DNA from: Candidatus Nomurabacteria bacterium
Lineage (GTDB): Bacteria; Patescibacteriota; Saccharimonadia; Saccharimonadales; Saccharimonadaceae
Length of the DNA stretch: 64,000 nucleotides
Assembly: GCA_031257295.1 (NCBI GenBank)
Contig: JAIROX010000001.1
Location: 1-64,000 of the forward strand
Direction of reading: 5' to 3'
Within the stretch, counting starts at the first letter, position 1. Each line of letters opens with the position of its first letter. Both the position numbers and the translations under genes were made by a program. Shown piece after piece: positions 1-8,267 of the stretch. The notes beneath the pieces are model-generated. The model was not told the origin of the DNA. It saw only the letters and a program-made list of their open reading frames with translations, and did not search any database.

Positions 1-230
1 CAGTACTGAGTACCTAATGGTTCGTTGTCTAGGACTGTGGTAGAGTAAGCTGCTTCGCTAATAGAGTTAGTGCCTGGGTTGAGGCCGTTTGGTACACTGG
101 CAGTCTTAGGAGTGCTACAGGCATAGGCGCCAGCGTGGGTTGAGTAGTAGGTACAGGGTTCGCTGTTGTTTAGAGCGTCTGAGATGGCGTTGTTGTCATT
201 ACCTGGGCTACGTTGTAGAAGGCTACTCTC
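1..230 (-). pseudogene. 3' continuation of the surface-protein gene in the -1 frame
   Basis: After the in-frame stop at 170-172 the -1 frame stays open to the window edge (at least 56 codons past the stop position). It reads as the same kind of sequence: Asn/Ser/Thr/Gly-rich with paired Cys (SEPCTYYSTHAGAYACST). The two frames overlap between about 170 and 235, so the change of frame falls there. Either one base was gained or lost (mutation or assembly error) or the ribosome slips by -1; no convincing X-XXY-YYZ slippery heptamer is visible. The true protein is therefore longer than 563 residues and its end lies outside the window. Confidence 0.65.
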
Positions 231-1861
231 CATTCACCGGGTTTAGTCTTGGTTTCATAGGTGCCTAGTGTGGTACCGGAGTTATACTTGTCGGTCTTGA
301 CTGTACCGTTCTTAGCACCGATCACGCTACCGGCTTCGATGAGGCCGCTGTGGGTGGCAGTGATGCTGGTGGAGGTGGTGTAGTTGTAAGGAGTGTAAAT
401 ACAATGATTACCAGAATTGACGGCACCAAGCTGAGTAGTTCCATTATGCCCACCAGTTGAAGCAACCGCGTTACGACAATAGGTTTTACCGACATCGTCT
501 TTGCCGATTAAACCACCTGTACGATTTAGTTTTTCTAGGCTAGCGCTGTTACCTGTGTAAGCTACCGTGCTGCCGGCAGCCCAACCAGCGGCAAAAGATT
601 GAGTAGCACCATTACCATTAGCACCACTTGAATAGAAGTTAACGATAGTATTAGATGCACCAGCACCGTTTTGTTTGATTTGATGATCCCACTTGATAGT
701 GTGTCCCGGTGCGACATTTTGAGTAGTTTCATTCGTGCTGCTATATGCCCCATTGTAGTTGGTGCCAGAAGTCGATGAGCGGTCGATAGTCATCTTAGTT
801 TGGGGAGAGGTGGTCCAGGGCCTAATGGCGACCTTGGCGCAACGCCAGGAAGACCAGGTTGTTCCAGAAGCAGTAACGCTGTTACCGGCACCACTGCTAG
901 GTGATGCACCAGTCCTGCGACAATGTGTCGAACCTGCGGCAGCATCTAACGGTATCTTATATGCAGTTGAGGTATGCCAGGTACCAGTACCACCAACCCC
1001 AACATTTTGTGACCACTTCTTAGGTTCGCTATCCCAGCCATAAGATACAGCCGGCGGATTACCCGCACCCGTAGACCCAAAGCGATGCTGCCAGTATATA
1101 GTGTCGCCACCATACGCAGTTATATCAGAGTTGCTCCAGGCACCGCTACCATTTTTTATCTGGACGGTGGGGGTAATTAACCATGGTGGAGCTGCTCCAC
1201 GTTTAATTATGAGGGGCGCATAGGCCACGCCACACCCACCTTTATCTGGTGCGGAACGGCCGTTATACCAAGCTTCTGTTGTACCCGTGCCCCCGCCATT
1301 AGGATTAGAAAAACATCTGCCTATTTTAACAGTGTATTTTTTGGAACTACCTGCAGCAATTCCACTTGGAATAGTTAGCTTCGCAGAAATATAAGAGCCG
1401 GACGGTGTGTCTGAGTACTGATAGCTAGTTGAGCTCCCACGATTTAAGGAATGACTACTGTAGTTCGTTAGGTTTAGGCCCCCCACATCATTGACGGCGT
1501 GAGCGGTACCACCTGGGCTATCGCTACCACTACAGCTTAATATAGAACCATTGATATAAACCGAAATGCTCCCCGTCTGGTTCCAGTCAATGCTAATTGT
1601 GGCGTTATCATTATAATGACGTGCGGCACTAGTGCCATCAGTTAGCCAAATAATACCTATGGTTTTACTTGTAGGGCATTTAGGGTTAGAGCCCAGGTCT
1701 GCCATATCGACATTGTGTGATCCAGTCTGAGCCCACTTTTCATAATCATTTTTATAACCATTATGCGCAGCAAAAGCGCTACAACCAAAAGCCGCCGTTG
1801 TGACAAAAAAAGCAATCAGTCCTGCAGAGACCTTACCCAACATAAAACTGCTGCTCGACAT
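170..1861 (-). CDS. Secreted Gly/Ser/Thr-rich surface protein, frameshifted near its end
   Basis: Probable cell-surface or secreted protein of unknown function. Residues 1-32 look like a signal peptide (polar start, then a hydrophobic run around LIAFFVTTAAF). The remainder is low in charge and rich in Gly, Ser, Thr and Asn. Two diverged copies of a ~130-residue module can be seen, at about 225-350 and 355-500. Each opens with Pro-Trp, contains a strand such as GGDTIYW or PGHTIKW, and ends with cysteines (THCRR...WRCAK; TYCRN...NHCIY), suggesting disulfide-stapled beta domains. GGAG lies 6 nt before the ATG at 1861, which supports this start; a second ATG at residue 7 is less likely. The start overlaps the upstream gene by 29 nt, so the two are probably translated together. 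The frame closes at 170 while coding continues in the -1 frame. Confidence 0.75.
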   Translation of the reverse strand: MSSSSFMLGKVSAGLIAFFVTTAAFGCSAFAAHNGYKNDYEKWAQTGSHNVDMADLGSNPKCPTSKTIGIIWLTDGTSAARHYNDNATISIDWNQTGSISVYINGSILSCSGSDSPGGTAHAVNDVGGLNLTNYSSHSLNRGSSTSYQYSDTPSGSYISAKLTIPSGIAAGSSKKYTVKIGRCFSNPNGGGTGTTEAWYNGRSAPDKGGCGVAYAPLIIKRGAAPPWLITPTVQIKNGSGAWSNSDITAYGGDTIYWQHRFGSTGAGNPPAVSYGWDSEPKKWSQNVGVGGTGTWHTSTAYKIPLDAAAGSTHCRRTGASPSSGAGNSVTASGTTWSSWRCAKVAIRPWTTSPQTKMTIDRSSTSGTNYNGAYSSTNETTQNVAPGHTIKWDHQIKQNGAGASNTIVNFYSSGANGNGATQSFAAGWAAGSTVAYTGNSASLEKLNRTGGLIGKDDVGKTYCRNAVASTGGHNGTTQLGAVNSGNHCIYTPYNYTTSTSITATHSGLIEAGSVIGAKNGTVKTDKYNSGTTLGTYETKTKPGEWRVAFYNVAQVMTTTPSQTL

Positions 1862-2354
1862 AGCCTACTCCGTCTTTATTCTCACCATTCTCAACGTTAG
1901 GTATACCGTCTTTAACATCTTTCAGATAACCAGAAAGCGCCTCAAGCGTCGTTACATTATACAGATCCTCGCTGGCCGAATGATCATTCTTTTTTAGGTT
2001 TTTTAGCCTGCTTAGACTCTGTTCCATGCCAGAAACACTACCCTGTTCGTAACTATCCATAAAGACTATATACTGGCACGTAGCATCTTGGTCGACGCCG
2101 GACTTTTTAGATACATCACTGGCCAGCGCGCTGAGTGCCTGTTTAGATTCTTCATAGTTTATCACTTCAAAAGCCGCGTTATATTTAGCAACCACATCTT
2201 TGCCACAAACCGCGGCAGCTGGTTTTTCGCTAGGTTTACTAATATAGAATACGCAGAAAACAACGGCAACAACCACTATGCAAGCTGCTACCACCAAGAC
2301 GAGCTTAGACAACGGCTTTCGCTTTTGTGACGCTGGTTTTTCTGTATTTGGCAC
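1833..2354 (-). CDS. Membrane-anchored small protein
   Basis: Not recognised. The 173-residue protein has a basic N-terminus (KPASQKRKPLSK), one transmembrane helix at about residues 17-40, and then a ~130-residue extracytoplasmic part with two cysteines (AVCGKD, DATCQY) that could pair. The tail is predicted helical. It starts with GTG at 2354 behind a GGGAG-rich stretch. It overlaps the start of the secreted surface protein downstream by 29 nt; that coupling suggests a shared role at the cell surface, for example anchoring or export. This is inference from context only. Confidence 0.6.
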   Translation of the reverse strand: MPNTEKPASQKRKPLSKLVLVVAACIVVVAVVFCVFYISKPSEKPAAAVCGKDVVAKYNAAFEVINYEESKQALSALASDVSKKSGVDQDATCQYIVFMDSYEQGSVSGMEQSLSRLKNLKKNDHSASEDLYNVTTLEALSGYLKDVKDGIPNVENGENKDGVGYVEQQFYVG

Positions 2355-2404
2355 TTACCCCACTCCCATTAAACTATACATAACCAGTATATCACAGCGC
2401 ACTC

Positions 2405-2444
2405 AAAAACCAGCGCAGTAATAGTGTCACTTCACACTGGTTTT
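2405..2444 (-). terminator. Terminator after rpsO
   Basis: AAAACCAG at 2406-2413 pairs with CTGGTTTT at 2437-2444, with a smaller GTG/CAC hairpin inside. T-runs on both sides make it usable in both directions. It follows the rpsO stop by a few bases. Confidence 0.65.
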
Positions 2445-2446
2445 AG

Positions 2447-2713
2447 TTATTTACGCAGACCAAGTTTGCTGACAGTGTTTTTGTAACTTTCGAAGTTAGT
2501 TTTCTCAAGATACCTAAGTAGCCGTTTACGGCGACCAACCATCTGCACCAAGCCGCGGCGGGCCATAAAGTCGTGCTTATTGGCCTTTAGATGCTCAGTA
2601 ACCTCTTTAATACGATCGGTCAAAACCGAAACCTGAACTTCAGGAGAACCAACGTCATCCTTAGTACGCTGCAACTTCTTGATTGCCCTATCTTTATTGT
2701 CTTTAGTAATCAT
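2447..2713 (-). CDS. rpsO: 30S ribosomal protein S15
   Basis: Small-subunit ribosomal protein that binds the central domain of 16S rRNA early in 30S assembly. At 88 residues it has the usual length, and the S15 signature is clear: GSPEVQVSVLTDRI at about 22-36, HKHDF-type turn (NKHDFMARRGL) at 46-56, then VGRRKRLLRYL at 59-70. ATG at 2713 is preceded by GAGGTG only a few bases upstream. It is followed by a hairpin terminator and preceded by greA in the same direction. Confidence 0.97.
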   Translation of the reverse strand: MITKDNKDRAIKKLQRTKDDVGSPEVQVSVLTDRIKEVTEHLKANKHDFMARRGLVQMVGRRKRLLRYLEKTNFESYKNTVSKLGLRK

Positions 2714-2808
2714 TGCACCTCACTATATCAAAAATTTATTTATTTGGCAACAGCTAACACTGGCCAGCCAAGACCTTATCCTAATATTAGCATAAACGCC
2801 TTAAAAAG

Positions 2809-3264
2809 TCAAGCAATCTTGGCGATCTTATATTTCGTAGTAGCCTTAGGGGTCGTAATCTCAACAGTCTCACCCACTTTTTTGCCTAGTAGCTCTTTAC
2901 CAAGCGGTGACTGGGGGCTGATTTTACGCTCCAGCGGGTTTGCCTCAATCGGGTCAACCAGCATATATTCAACGGTTTTTCTGTCATTTTTCAGCGCAAC
3001 CGTGCTGCCAATGTCAACCTTGCCCTTCTTTGACGTTTTTAGAATATCAGCGTTCTTAAGAATACTTTCAATCTCAGTAATGCGCGTTTCGGAAATACCT
3101 TGTTCATTGCGTGCAGCATCATATTCAGCGTTTTCGCTGAGATCACCAAAATCACGCGCTTGAGATATTTTCTCAGCGATTTCACCACGAGTCGCCTTTA
3201 GGCGCTCTAATTCTTGCTCTAACTCCACCTTAGCGGCGGCTGTAATCTTGAACCTTTTGTTCAT
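2809..3264 (-). CDS. greA: Transcription elongation factor GreA
   Basis: Rescues backtracked RNA polymerase by stimulating cleavage of the nascent RNA in the secondary channel. The 151-residue protein has the N-terminal coiled coil, whose tip carries the acidic pair needed for Mg binding (FGDLSENAEYDAARNEQ, about 38-55). The C-terminal FKBP-like domain ends in SPLGKELLGKKVGETVEI, the GreA signature. AAGG lies 6 nt before the ATG. It sits between rpsO and truB on the same strand. Confidence 0.96.
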   Translation of the reverse strand: MNKRFKITAAAKVELEQELERLKATRGEIAEKISQARDFGDLSENAEYDAARNEQGISETRITEIESILKNADILKTSKKGKVDIGSTVALKNDRKTVEYMLVDPIEANPLERKISPQSPLGKELLGKKVGETVEITTPKATTKYKIAKIA

Positions 3265-3351
3265 CTTATACCTTGCAAAATAGTTTCACACTTCTTTAAG
3301 AGTTAAGTGAGTATACCAAATGACCCGGTAATTGTCAATGGCTATTTTGGG

Positions 3352-4095
3352 CTAGTCTTTAATACCCAGGTCTATCAGTTTTTGAGCGCCTTCTATGCTG
3401 AATTCTCCCACTCTCGTGCGCCTTAAAGCCGTGGTGTAAGCACCTGTACCCAGTGCCCTACCGATATCCTCGGCTAGGCTACGGATATAAGTGCCACTAC
3501 TAACATGCGTGGTAAACTTGACGACCGGATAAGTGTAGCCCGTAAGTTCGATGCTATATATATTAACGGTGCGCTTTGGAATTTCTGGCGTCTTGCCTGC
3601 TCTGGCAAGTTTATAAGCCCGTTGACCATCAACCTTGATGGCGCTAAACACTGGCGGGGTCTGCTCTATGTGGCCCACAAAAGAGCTTAGGGTCTGCTCA
3701 ACTTGCTTCTTAGTTGGCACCGTGCCAGACACAGCCGTGATCCCGCCTTCTGGATCACCCGTGGTGCTAGTTTGACCCAGCCTAATTTCGGCCTCGTAGG
3801 TCTTATCCAACTTCGAATACTTTTCGGCATTTTTGGTTTGCTTGCCAGTTAAGACCACCATTAGGCCAGTGGCGAACGGGTCTAGCGTGCCCGTGTGGCC
3901 AACTTTAAGACGCTTACGTTTTTGAGGGACAACCAATGGTTTTCCCTCAACGTGCGGGGCGCCGGCAAAGCCGGCCGCTCCTTTTCCTTCTTTACTTTGC
4001 AATTCTTCAGTTAATATACGTCTGATTCGCGCTACCACTCCAAAACTAGTCATGCTAGCTGGCTTATCAACTAAAATCACGCTACCAGGCTGCAT
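3352..4095 (-). CDS. truB: tRNA pseudouridine(55) synthase TruB
   Basis: Isomerises U55 in the T-loop of tRNAs. Motif I (DKPASMTSF, 10-18) and the catalytic loop GHTGTLDPFATG (66-77, Asp72 as the nucleophile) are intact. SGTYIRSLAEDIG near the C-terminus is also typical. Between motif I and the catalytic loop there is an extra, basic, low-complexity stretch (residues ~31-62) not seen in most TruB. The protein is 247 residues and lacks a long PUA tail. ATG at 4095 follows the stop of the upstream DHH-type gene by 3 nt, so the two form an operon. Confidence 0.95.
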   Translation of the reverse strand: MQPGSVILVDKPASMTSFGVVARIRRILTEELQSKEGKGAAGFAGAPHVEGKPLVVPQKRKRLKVGHTGTLDPFATGLMVVLTGKQTKNAEKYSKLDKTYEAEIRLGQTSTTGDPEGGITAVSGTVPTKKQVEQTLSSFVGHIEQTPPVFSAIKVDGQRAYKLARAGKTPEIPKRTVNIYSIELTGYTYPVVKFTTHVSSGTYIRSLAEDIGRALGTGAYTTALRRTRVGEFSIEGAQKLIDLGIKD

Positions 4096-4098
4096 ATC

Positions 4099-5916
4099 TT
4101 ATTGACCAGGTATGCGGAATTGGCCGATATCACTGCCTTGAGCAGCTGGTGGATAAACTTGGTCTGGCATAACTTGATTGTTATTCTCAAATACACTACC
4201 TTCTGGCACGCTACTGGGTGCAGGCACTGCGCTTGGGGCTGGTATGGGCTGAGGCTCAACCACCGGTGATGGCACTGGCACCGGTTCTGGAATTGGCTCA
4301 GCAACTGGCAGAGCTATTGGCATATCTGGTATACCCGGTGGCATTGGCAAAGTGCCAGTGTTAAAGTCTGGAGCTGGTGGTGGCGGAACTGGCGGAACGA
4401 ATGGACTACCGCTCATGTCTACCGGCTCAGGTTCAGGGGGCTCAGCTTGAGGGGTAGGCTCAACAGAGGCCGGCTGCTCGGCACCAGAAGTTTCGGCTAG
4501 TTGTTCTGGGGTTAAGGCTGACCCAAAGATATTCGCTCCTGGTTGGTCGGCTGCTGGAGCGCCAGGCTGAGACACCAAGTATCCATCCTGGCCCTGTGCG
4601 CTAGGCCCGGCCGTATCTTCAATAGACGGCACTGACGGCTCTTCAGTGTCTGGTGACATACCGGTACTACCGTCTGACGGCCCGCCCGAATCAGAAGGTA
4701 AAATATGATGTTCCCAGTTAGCCACAGCTCCATGTAGCTCTTCTTGCGGCACAGCCGGTGGTGGCCCAACCGTAGGCTCAGCCTGGGTAATCGTATCAGT
4801 TTCTTTTTGAAGGTCATCAAGCGCACTCGAGCCAGCCGGCGCTCCACCGCCAACAGCTGCTAGCCCTTCGGCCAAGCGTTGTTCGGCGAGCTTAGCGGCT
4901 TCAGCTTCACGCTCAGCCACAATATCTACGGTTGGTTGTAGCTCACCCGAGCCACCCTCTGCTGGAGCTGGGGCCTCAGCACTTACTGGCTCCTCACTGC
5001 CACCTTCGGTTTCCGACTCGCCACTGTGGTCAATTGACAGTTCATTACTTGGTTTTTTGGATTTCTTAGAGCTGCTCTTCGGCTTGGCTTCTTTACTACC
5101 GCCCTCATCTTTAAGGTCATCACTGAAGACATCCTTAAATTTATCTAAGTTAGAAATCACTAGTTGTTGATCAGCACCTTGTTTCATGAGCTTAGCAGCC
5201 GCGGCCATGGTCGAAGCACTAGTTTTTTCATTACTAAACCTATTTGTAGAGGCTACAATACCAGTTAGGAAGGCCGTAGCAATAGACTGATCCATCAGTG
5301 AATCTGTGCCGCCCTCAATCTTAAAGTCGGACACCATGTCAACAACCATTTCCGCCAAAGAACTAGCGCCTGGGTCACTCCAGGTGAGATCGCCCATACC
5401 GATGCGCTCATCAGTGGTAATATCCATCACCGTGGCGTCATGCAAGATCTTGCCATGGGCCTGCAACGCGTGGTCCAGGTCGTCATTAGTTTTCACATTC
5501 AGTGCGACAACCAAGTCAACATTGTAATCACCACGGCTAAATTCTAGATCTTTTTCTGAAATAGTGGTGCGATAAGGTGTAATAAAGACTTTCACAAAAT
5601 CGCCTTCAATCTTGTAGCGTAGGTGGTCGGCCTTGTCTTTGTTGAGCGCGATGATGAAGTCGCGCAAAGAATCTACATTGTCCTCGAAGGTTTTATCTGG
5701 GCTCAAAAATTCCAAAGCGTCGGGGATTTTACCGCTGGCTATGGCCGTGCCGTGTTTACCCATATCGTTAACAAGCAAAGTCAAGCCAAGCGCCGTGGCT
5801 AGCTCGTCTACTGACGGATCACTGTTCACAGTTATCAGGATATTATCAGAATCTTGTATCTTCTGAGCAATTTCTTGCTTTTTATCCATCGCCTTTTCTG
5901 GTGCTTTTTCAGCCAT
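4099..5916 (-). CDS. Degenerate DHH-phosphoesterase-like protein with long Pro/Glu-rich tail
   Basis: The N-terminal ~300 residues resemble the DHH phosphoesterase fold of NrnA/RecJ-like proteins (ILITVNSDPSVDELATALGL at the first motif, ATVMDITTDE where the DHH motif should be). The metal-binding Asp and His residues are mostly replaced, so nuclease activity is doubtful. Residues ~300-600 are a disordered Pro/Glu/Ala-rich tail. I start at 5916 (MAEKAPEK), where AGGG lies 5 nt upstream; an upstream in-frame start at 5997 lacks a ribosome site and would run into the rpsT promoter region. The gene is followed directly by truB. Confidence 0.65.
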   Translation of the reverse strand: MAEKAPEKAMDKKQEIAQKIQDSDNILITVNSDPSVDELATALGLTLLVNDMGKHGTAIASGKIPDALEFLSPDKTFEDNVDSLRDFIIALNKDKADHLRYKIEGDFVKVFITPYRTTISEKDLEFSRGDYNVDLVVALNVKTNDDLDHALQAHGKILHDATVMDITTDERIGMGDLTWSDPGASSLAEMVVDMVSDFKIEGGTDSLMDQSIATAFLTGIVASTNRFSNEKTSASTMAAAAKLMKQGADQQLVISNLDKFKDVFSDDLKDEGGSKEAKPKSSSKKSKKPSNELSIDHSGESETEGGSEEPVSAEAPAPAEGGSGELQPTVDIVAEREAEAAKLAEQRLAEGLAAVGGGAPAGSSALDDLQKETDTITQAEPTVGPPPAVPQEELHGAVANWEHHILPSDSGGPSDGSTGMSPDTEEPSVPSIEDTAGPSAQGQDGYLVSQPGAPAADQPGANIFGSALTPEQLAETSGAEQPASVEPTPQAEPPEPEPVDMSGSPFVPPVPPPPAPDFNTGTLPMPPGIPDMPIALPVAEPIPEPVPVPSPVVEPQPIPAPSAVPAPSSVPEGSVFENNNQVMPDQVYPPAAQGSDIGQFRIPGQ

Positions 5917-5999
5917 ATTTTCCCTATTTTTGATTTCAATTATACTTCTTATGGCTATCATACTAAAGCACTGTAAAAAAGTCAACGGTGTTACCACTC

Positions 6000-6028
6000 T
6001 TTACTTTTTAGTTTTTTTCATCTATAAT
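6000..6028 (+). promoter_or_regulatory. Probable rpsT promoter
   Basis: TATAAT at 6023-6028 with a weak -35 (TTTACT, 6000-6005) and a 17-nt spacer. It lies 40 nt upstream of rpsT, in the divergent gap with the DHH-like gene. Confidence 0.5.
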
Positions 6029-6068
6029 TCACTAAGTTTTTATTAACAACATTTTAAAGAGGAAGACT

Positions 6069-6485
6069 ATGCCCATCATCAAATCAGCCGTCAAACGGAT
6101 GAAGCAGACCACGAAGCGTCGTGAAAAAAACATCGAAATTAAAAAGAGTATCAAGCTAGCTACTAAAGCTTTTTTGGCAAAGCCAACTAGCGAGGCCCTC
6201 AGCAAAGCCCAGAGTGAGCTAGATAAAGCCGCCAAAAAGGGTTTGCTCAAGAAAAATACTGTAGCTCGTCGTAAATCGGCCTTGGCTAAGGTAGCTAAAG
6301 ATTCTGGAGTTAAGCTAGCTCCAGCTAAGAAAGCCGCTCCAAAAGCGACTGCCGCACCTAAGAAAACTACCACCGCGGCCAAAAAGCCAGCTGCCGCTAA
6401 AACTACTGCGCCTAAAGCTAAAGCGCCGGTCAAGAAAGCTCCGGCTAAAAAACCAGCCGCCAAGAAGCCAGCTACTAAAGCTTAG
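6069..6485 (+). CDS. rpsT: 30S ribosomal protein S20 with long Lys/Ala/Pro tail
   Basis: Primary 16S rRNA-binding protein. Residues 1-82 are a normal S20 (basic helices with MPIIKSAVKRMKQT at the start; KAQSELDKAAKKGLLKKNTVARRKSALAK in the conserved C-terminal helix, read as two adjoining pieces). From residue ~83 to 138 a repetitive tail of KKAPAKKPAAKK type is added, like the C-terminal tail of histone H1. A usual S20 stops near residue 87. GAGGA lies just upstream of the ATG. The 3' end overlaps the convergent holA gene by 11 nt. Confidence 0.93.
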   Translation: MPIIKSAVKRMKQTTKRREKNIEIKKSIKLATKAFLAKPTSEALSKAQSELDKAAKKGLLKKNTVARRKSALAKVAKDSGVKLAPAKKAAPKATAAPKKTTTAAKKPAAAKTTAPKAKAPVKKAPAKKPAAKKPATKA

Positions 6486-7380
6486 ATACCCTAACCAATA
6501 GGTTCTTAACTGCCAGCCATGCATCAACGCTGGCAGTTTTGATTTCCCTATCAGTTTGATTAAACATACCTAAAATCTTGCGCATCTTTGGCTTGCTCAC
6601 TTGGTCTGAAACTTTCTTCAGATTGCTCATTACAAAAGGATGCACGCCCAGTTCTGCTGCCACATCGGCCGGTGTTTTGCCACCGCTAAATACTAGCGCC
6701 GCTAGGTTTAAGGCCTGCGATATAAACAAGCCAAGTAGCTTTTGCGGCTCTTCCACTAGCTCAAGCTTGTCCAGGCTGCTAACCACGTGCTTGGTTTTGC
6801 CCTGCACCGCGGCCTCAAAAATGCCAAACACACCTTGTTCAATACTGGGTTCAACTATCTCATCAATTCGGCTAGTAGTTATCTCTTCGTCAAGCAATGA
6901 AAGCTTGTCTAAAGCCTGTGCCAACTGCCACTGGTTTAGGCCAACTACCTCTGTTAAATACTGTACAATTTTATTGTTCAATTCTAGACCTAGTAGCTTG
7001 GCTTCTTCTTTCAGCCATTGCTGAATTTTATAAGCATCGCGCTCTGAATAAGCTCCAAATTCTTGCAAGTCAGCGACCCTCTGCAAATTCTTATAAACCT
7101 TGGAGCGCTTATCGAGTTTAGTTTCAACCAAAATAATGTCATTGTCTGAACCGCTAGTTTCAGCCAGTTGCTCCCAAACTTCTGTGTTGTCCGACAAGTG
7201 TCTTACCACCACCAGCCGCTTGTCCGTGAACAAGGACGTACCTTGTAGTATGTTTAGCAGATCGTTCTTTGTTAGGCTATCGCCCGCTAGCCGCTCAACT
7301 TCTGCGTCGCAGTTTGCAGTTGTGCGCTCCAGCATGCGCTCTAGCTCGAAGCTACCATCGCCAAAAAATACTTTGATCAC
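6475..7380 (-). CDS. holA: DNA polymerase III subunit delta
   Basis: Clamp-loader subunit that opens the beta sliding clamp. The fold of HolA is recognisable from the order of segments: KVFFGDGSFELERML at the start, TSLFTDKRLVVVRHL, NDIILVETKLDKRSKVYK, and the C-terminal collar region (LNLAALVFSGGKTPADVAAELGV, DREIKTAS). I choose the GTG at 7378-7380, which overlaps the mutM stop (GTGA) and gives 301 residues starting VIKVFFGDGSFE, typical for the family; the frame is open further upstream but that part would lie inside mutM. The gene converges with rpsT and overlaps its last 11 nt. Confidence 0.9.
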   Translation of the reverse strand: MIKVFFGDGSFELERMLERTTANCDAEVERLAGDSLTKNDLLNILQGTSLFTDKRLVVVRHLSDNTEVWEQLAETSGSDNDIILVETKLDKRSKVYKNLQRVADLQEFGAYSERDAYKIQQWLKEEAKLLGLELNNKIVQYLTEVVGLNQWQLAQALDKLSLLDEEITTSRIDEIVEPSIEQGVFGIFEAAVQGKTKHVVSSLDKLELVEEPQKLLGLFISQALNLAALVFSGGKTPADVAAELGVHPFVMSNLKKVSDQVSKPKMRKILGMFNQTDREIKTASVDAWLAVKNLLVRVSKL

Positions 7381-8255
7381 GGCTTTAGCCTCTGACAATG
7401 TGGGCAGATGTGTGTGCCTCGCCCAGCTACGCGGATCTTTTCTATAGTTGTAGCACAACGTGGGCACGGTTGACCTTCGCGGCGGAAGACATTAGCAAAC
7501 TTATCGAGATAGTTACCCTTCGTACCGTCGGCTCGGATATAATTTTTCATCGTCGAGCCGCCAGACTTAATGGACTTCGTCATAACTTCTATAGCAGCGG
7601 CTAAAATACCCTTTAGTTTTGCATCAGATACGTCCCTTACGCGCGTAGCCGGATGCACTTTAGCCATCCAAAGGGACTCATCAGCATAAATATTACCAAT
7701 ACCAGCCACCACTGTTTGATCTAAAATCGCCGCTTTGATGGTTGTGCCATTACGGCGGCGAATGCGCTGTATAAATTCTTTTGGCAGCTCAGGATCGCCA
7801 GTTAACGGCTCCGGCCCAACTTTCTGCAAAAAGTCTAGGTTTTCAACCTCAGCAGTTGGCAACAATTTCACCCAGCCAAACTTACGTTGATCGTTAAAAA
7901 ACAGCTTGGAGCCATCAGCAAAGTCAAATTCTATGCGCGTTGAACGGTCTGGTAGGCTAGCCACAAATGAGTCTGTCGGATGGCCCGCCGCCCAGTCTTC
8001 GTCACCGCGAAATACTAGTTGCCCAGTCATTTTGAGGTGGCAAACTAACGAATAGTCGGTGCTTAGGTCCAATATCAACACCTTAGCCCGCCTACGCGCA
8101 GCGATCACTTCAGCACCCACTAAAAATGCTTTGGCGTCACCTTCGCTAGCTTGGAAAGACTTGGCATTAAGCACTTGTACATCAGTGACTTTTTTACCAA
8201 CTACTAATCGCGCAAGACCGCGCCGGACTGTTTCAACTTCTGGTAATTCTGGCAT
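7377..8255 (-). CDS. mutM: Formamidopyrimidine-DNA glycosylase (Fpg/MutM)
   Basis: Removes oxidised purines such as 8-oxoguanine and nicks the abasic site. The N-terminus MPELPEVET carries the Pro2 nucleophile and Glu3. The Lys of the LKMTGQL segment and the NIYADESLW helix are present, and the C-terminal zinc finger is complete (CPRC...CPHC). At 292 residues it has normal length. TACGAT at 8262-8267 ends 6 nt before the ATG, so the message is probably leaderless. holA follows with a GTGA overlap, giving a two-gene repair/replication operon. Confidence 0.96.
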   Translation of the reverse strand: MPELPEVETVRRGLARLVVGKKVTDVQVLNAKSFQASEGDAKAFLVGAEVIAARRRAKVLILDLSTDYSLVCHLKMTGQLVFRGDEDWAAGHPTDSFVASLPDRSTRIEFDFADGSKLFFNDQRKFGWVKLLPTAEVENLDFLQKVGPEPLTGDPELPKEFIQRIRRRNGTTIKAAILDQTVVAGIGNIYADESLWMAKVHPATRVRDVSDAKLKGILAAAIEVMTKSIKSGGSTMKNYIRADGTKGNYLDKFANVFRREGQPCPRCATTIEKIRVAGRGTHICPHCQRLKP

Positions 8256-8267
8256 ATAGCTATCGTA

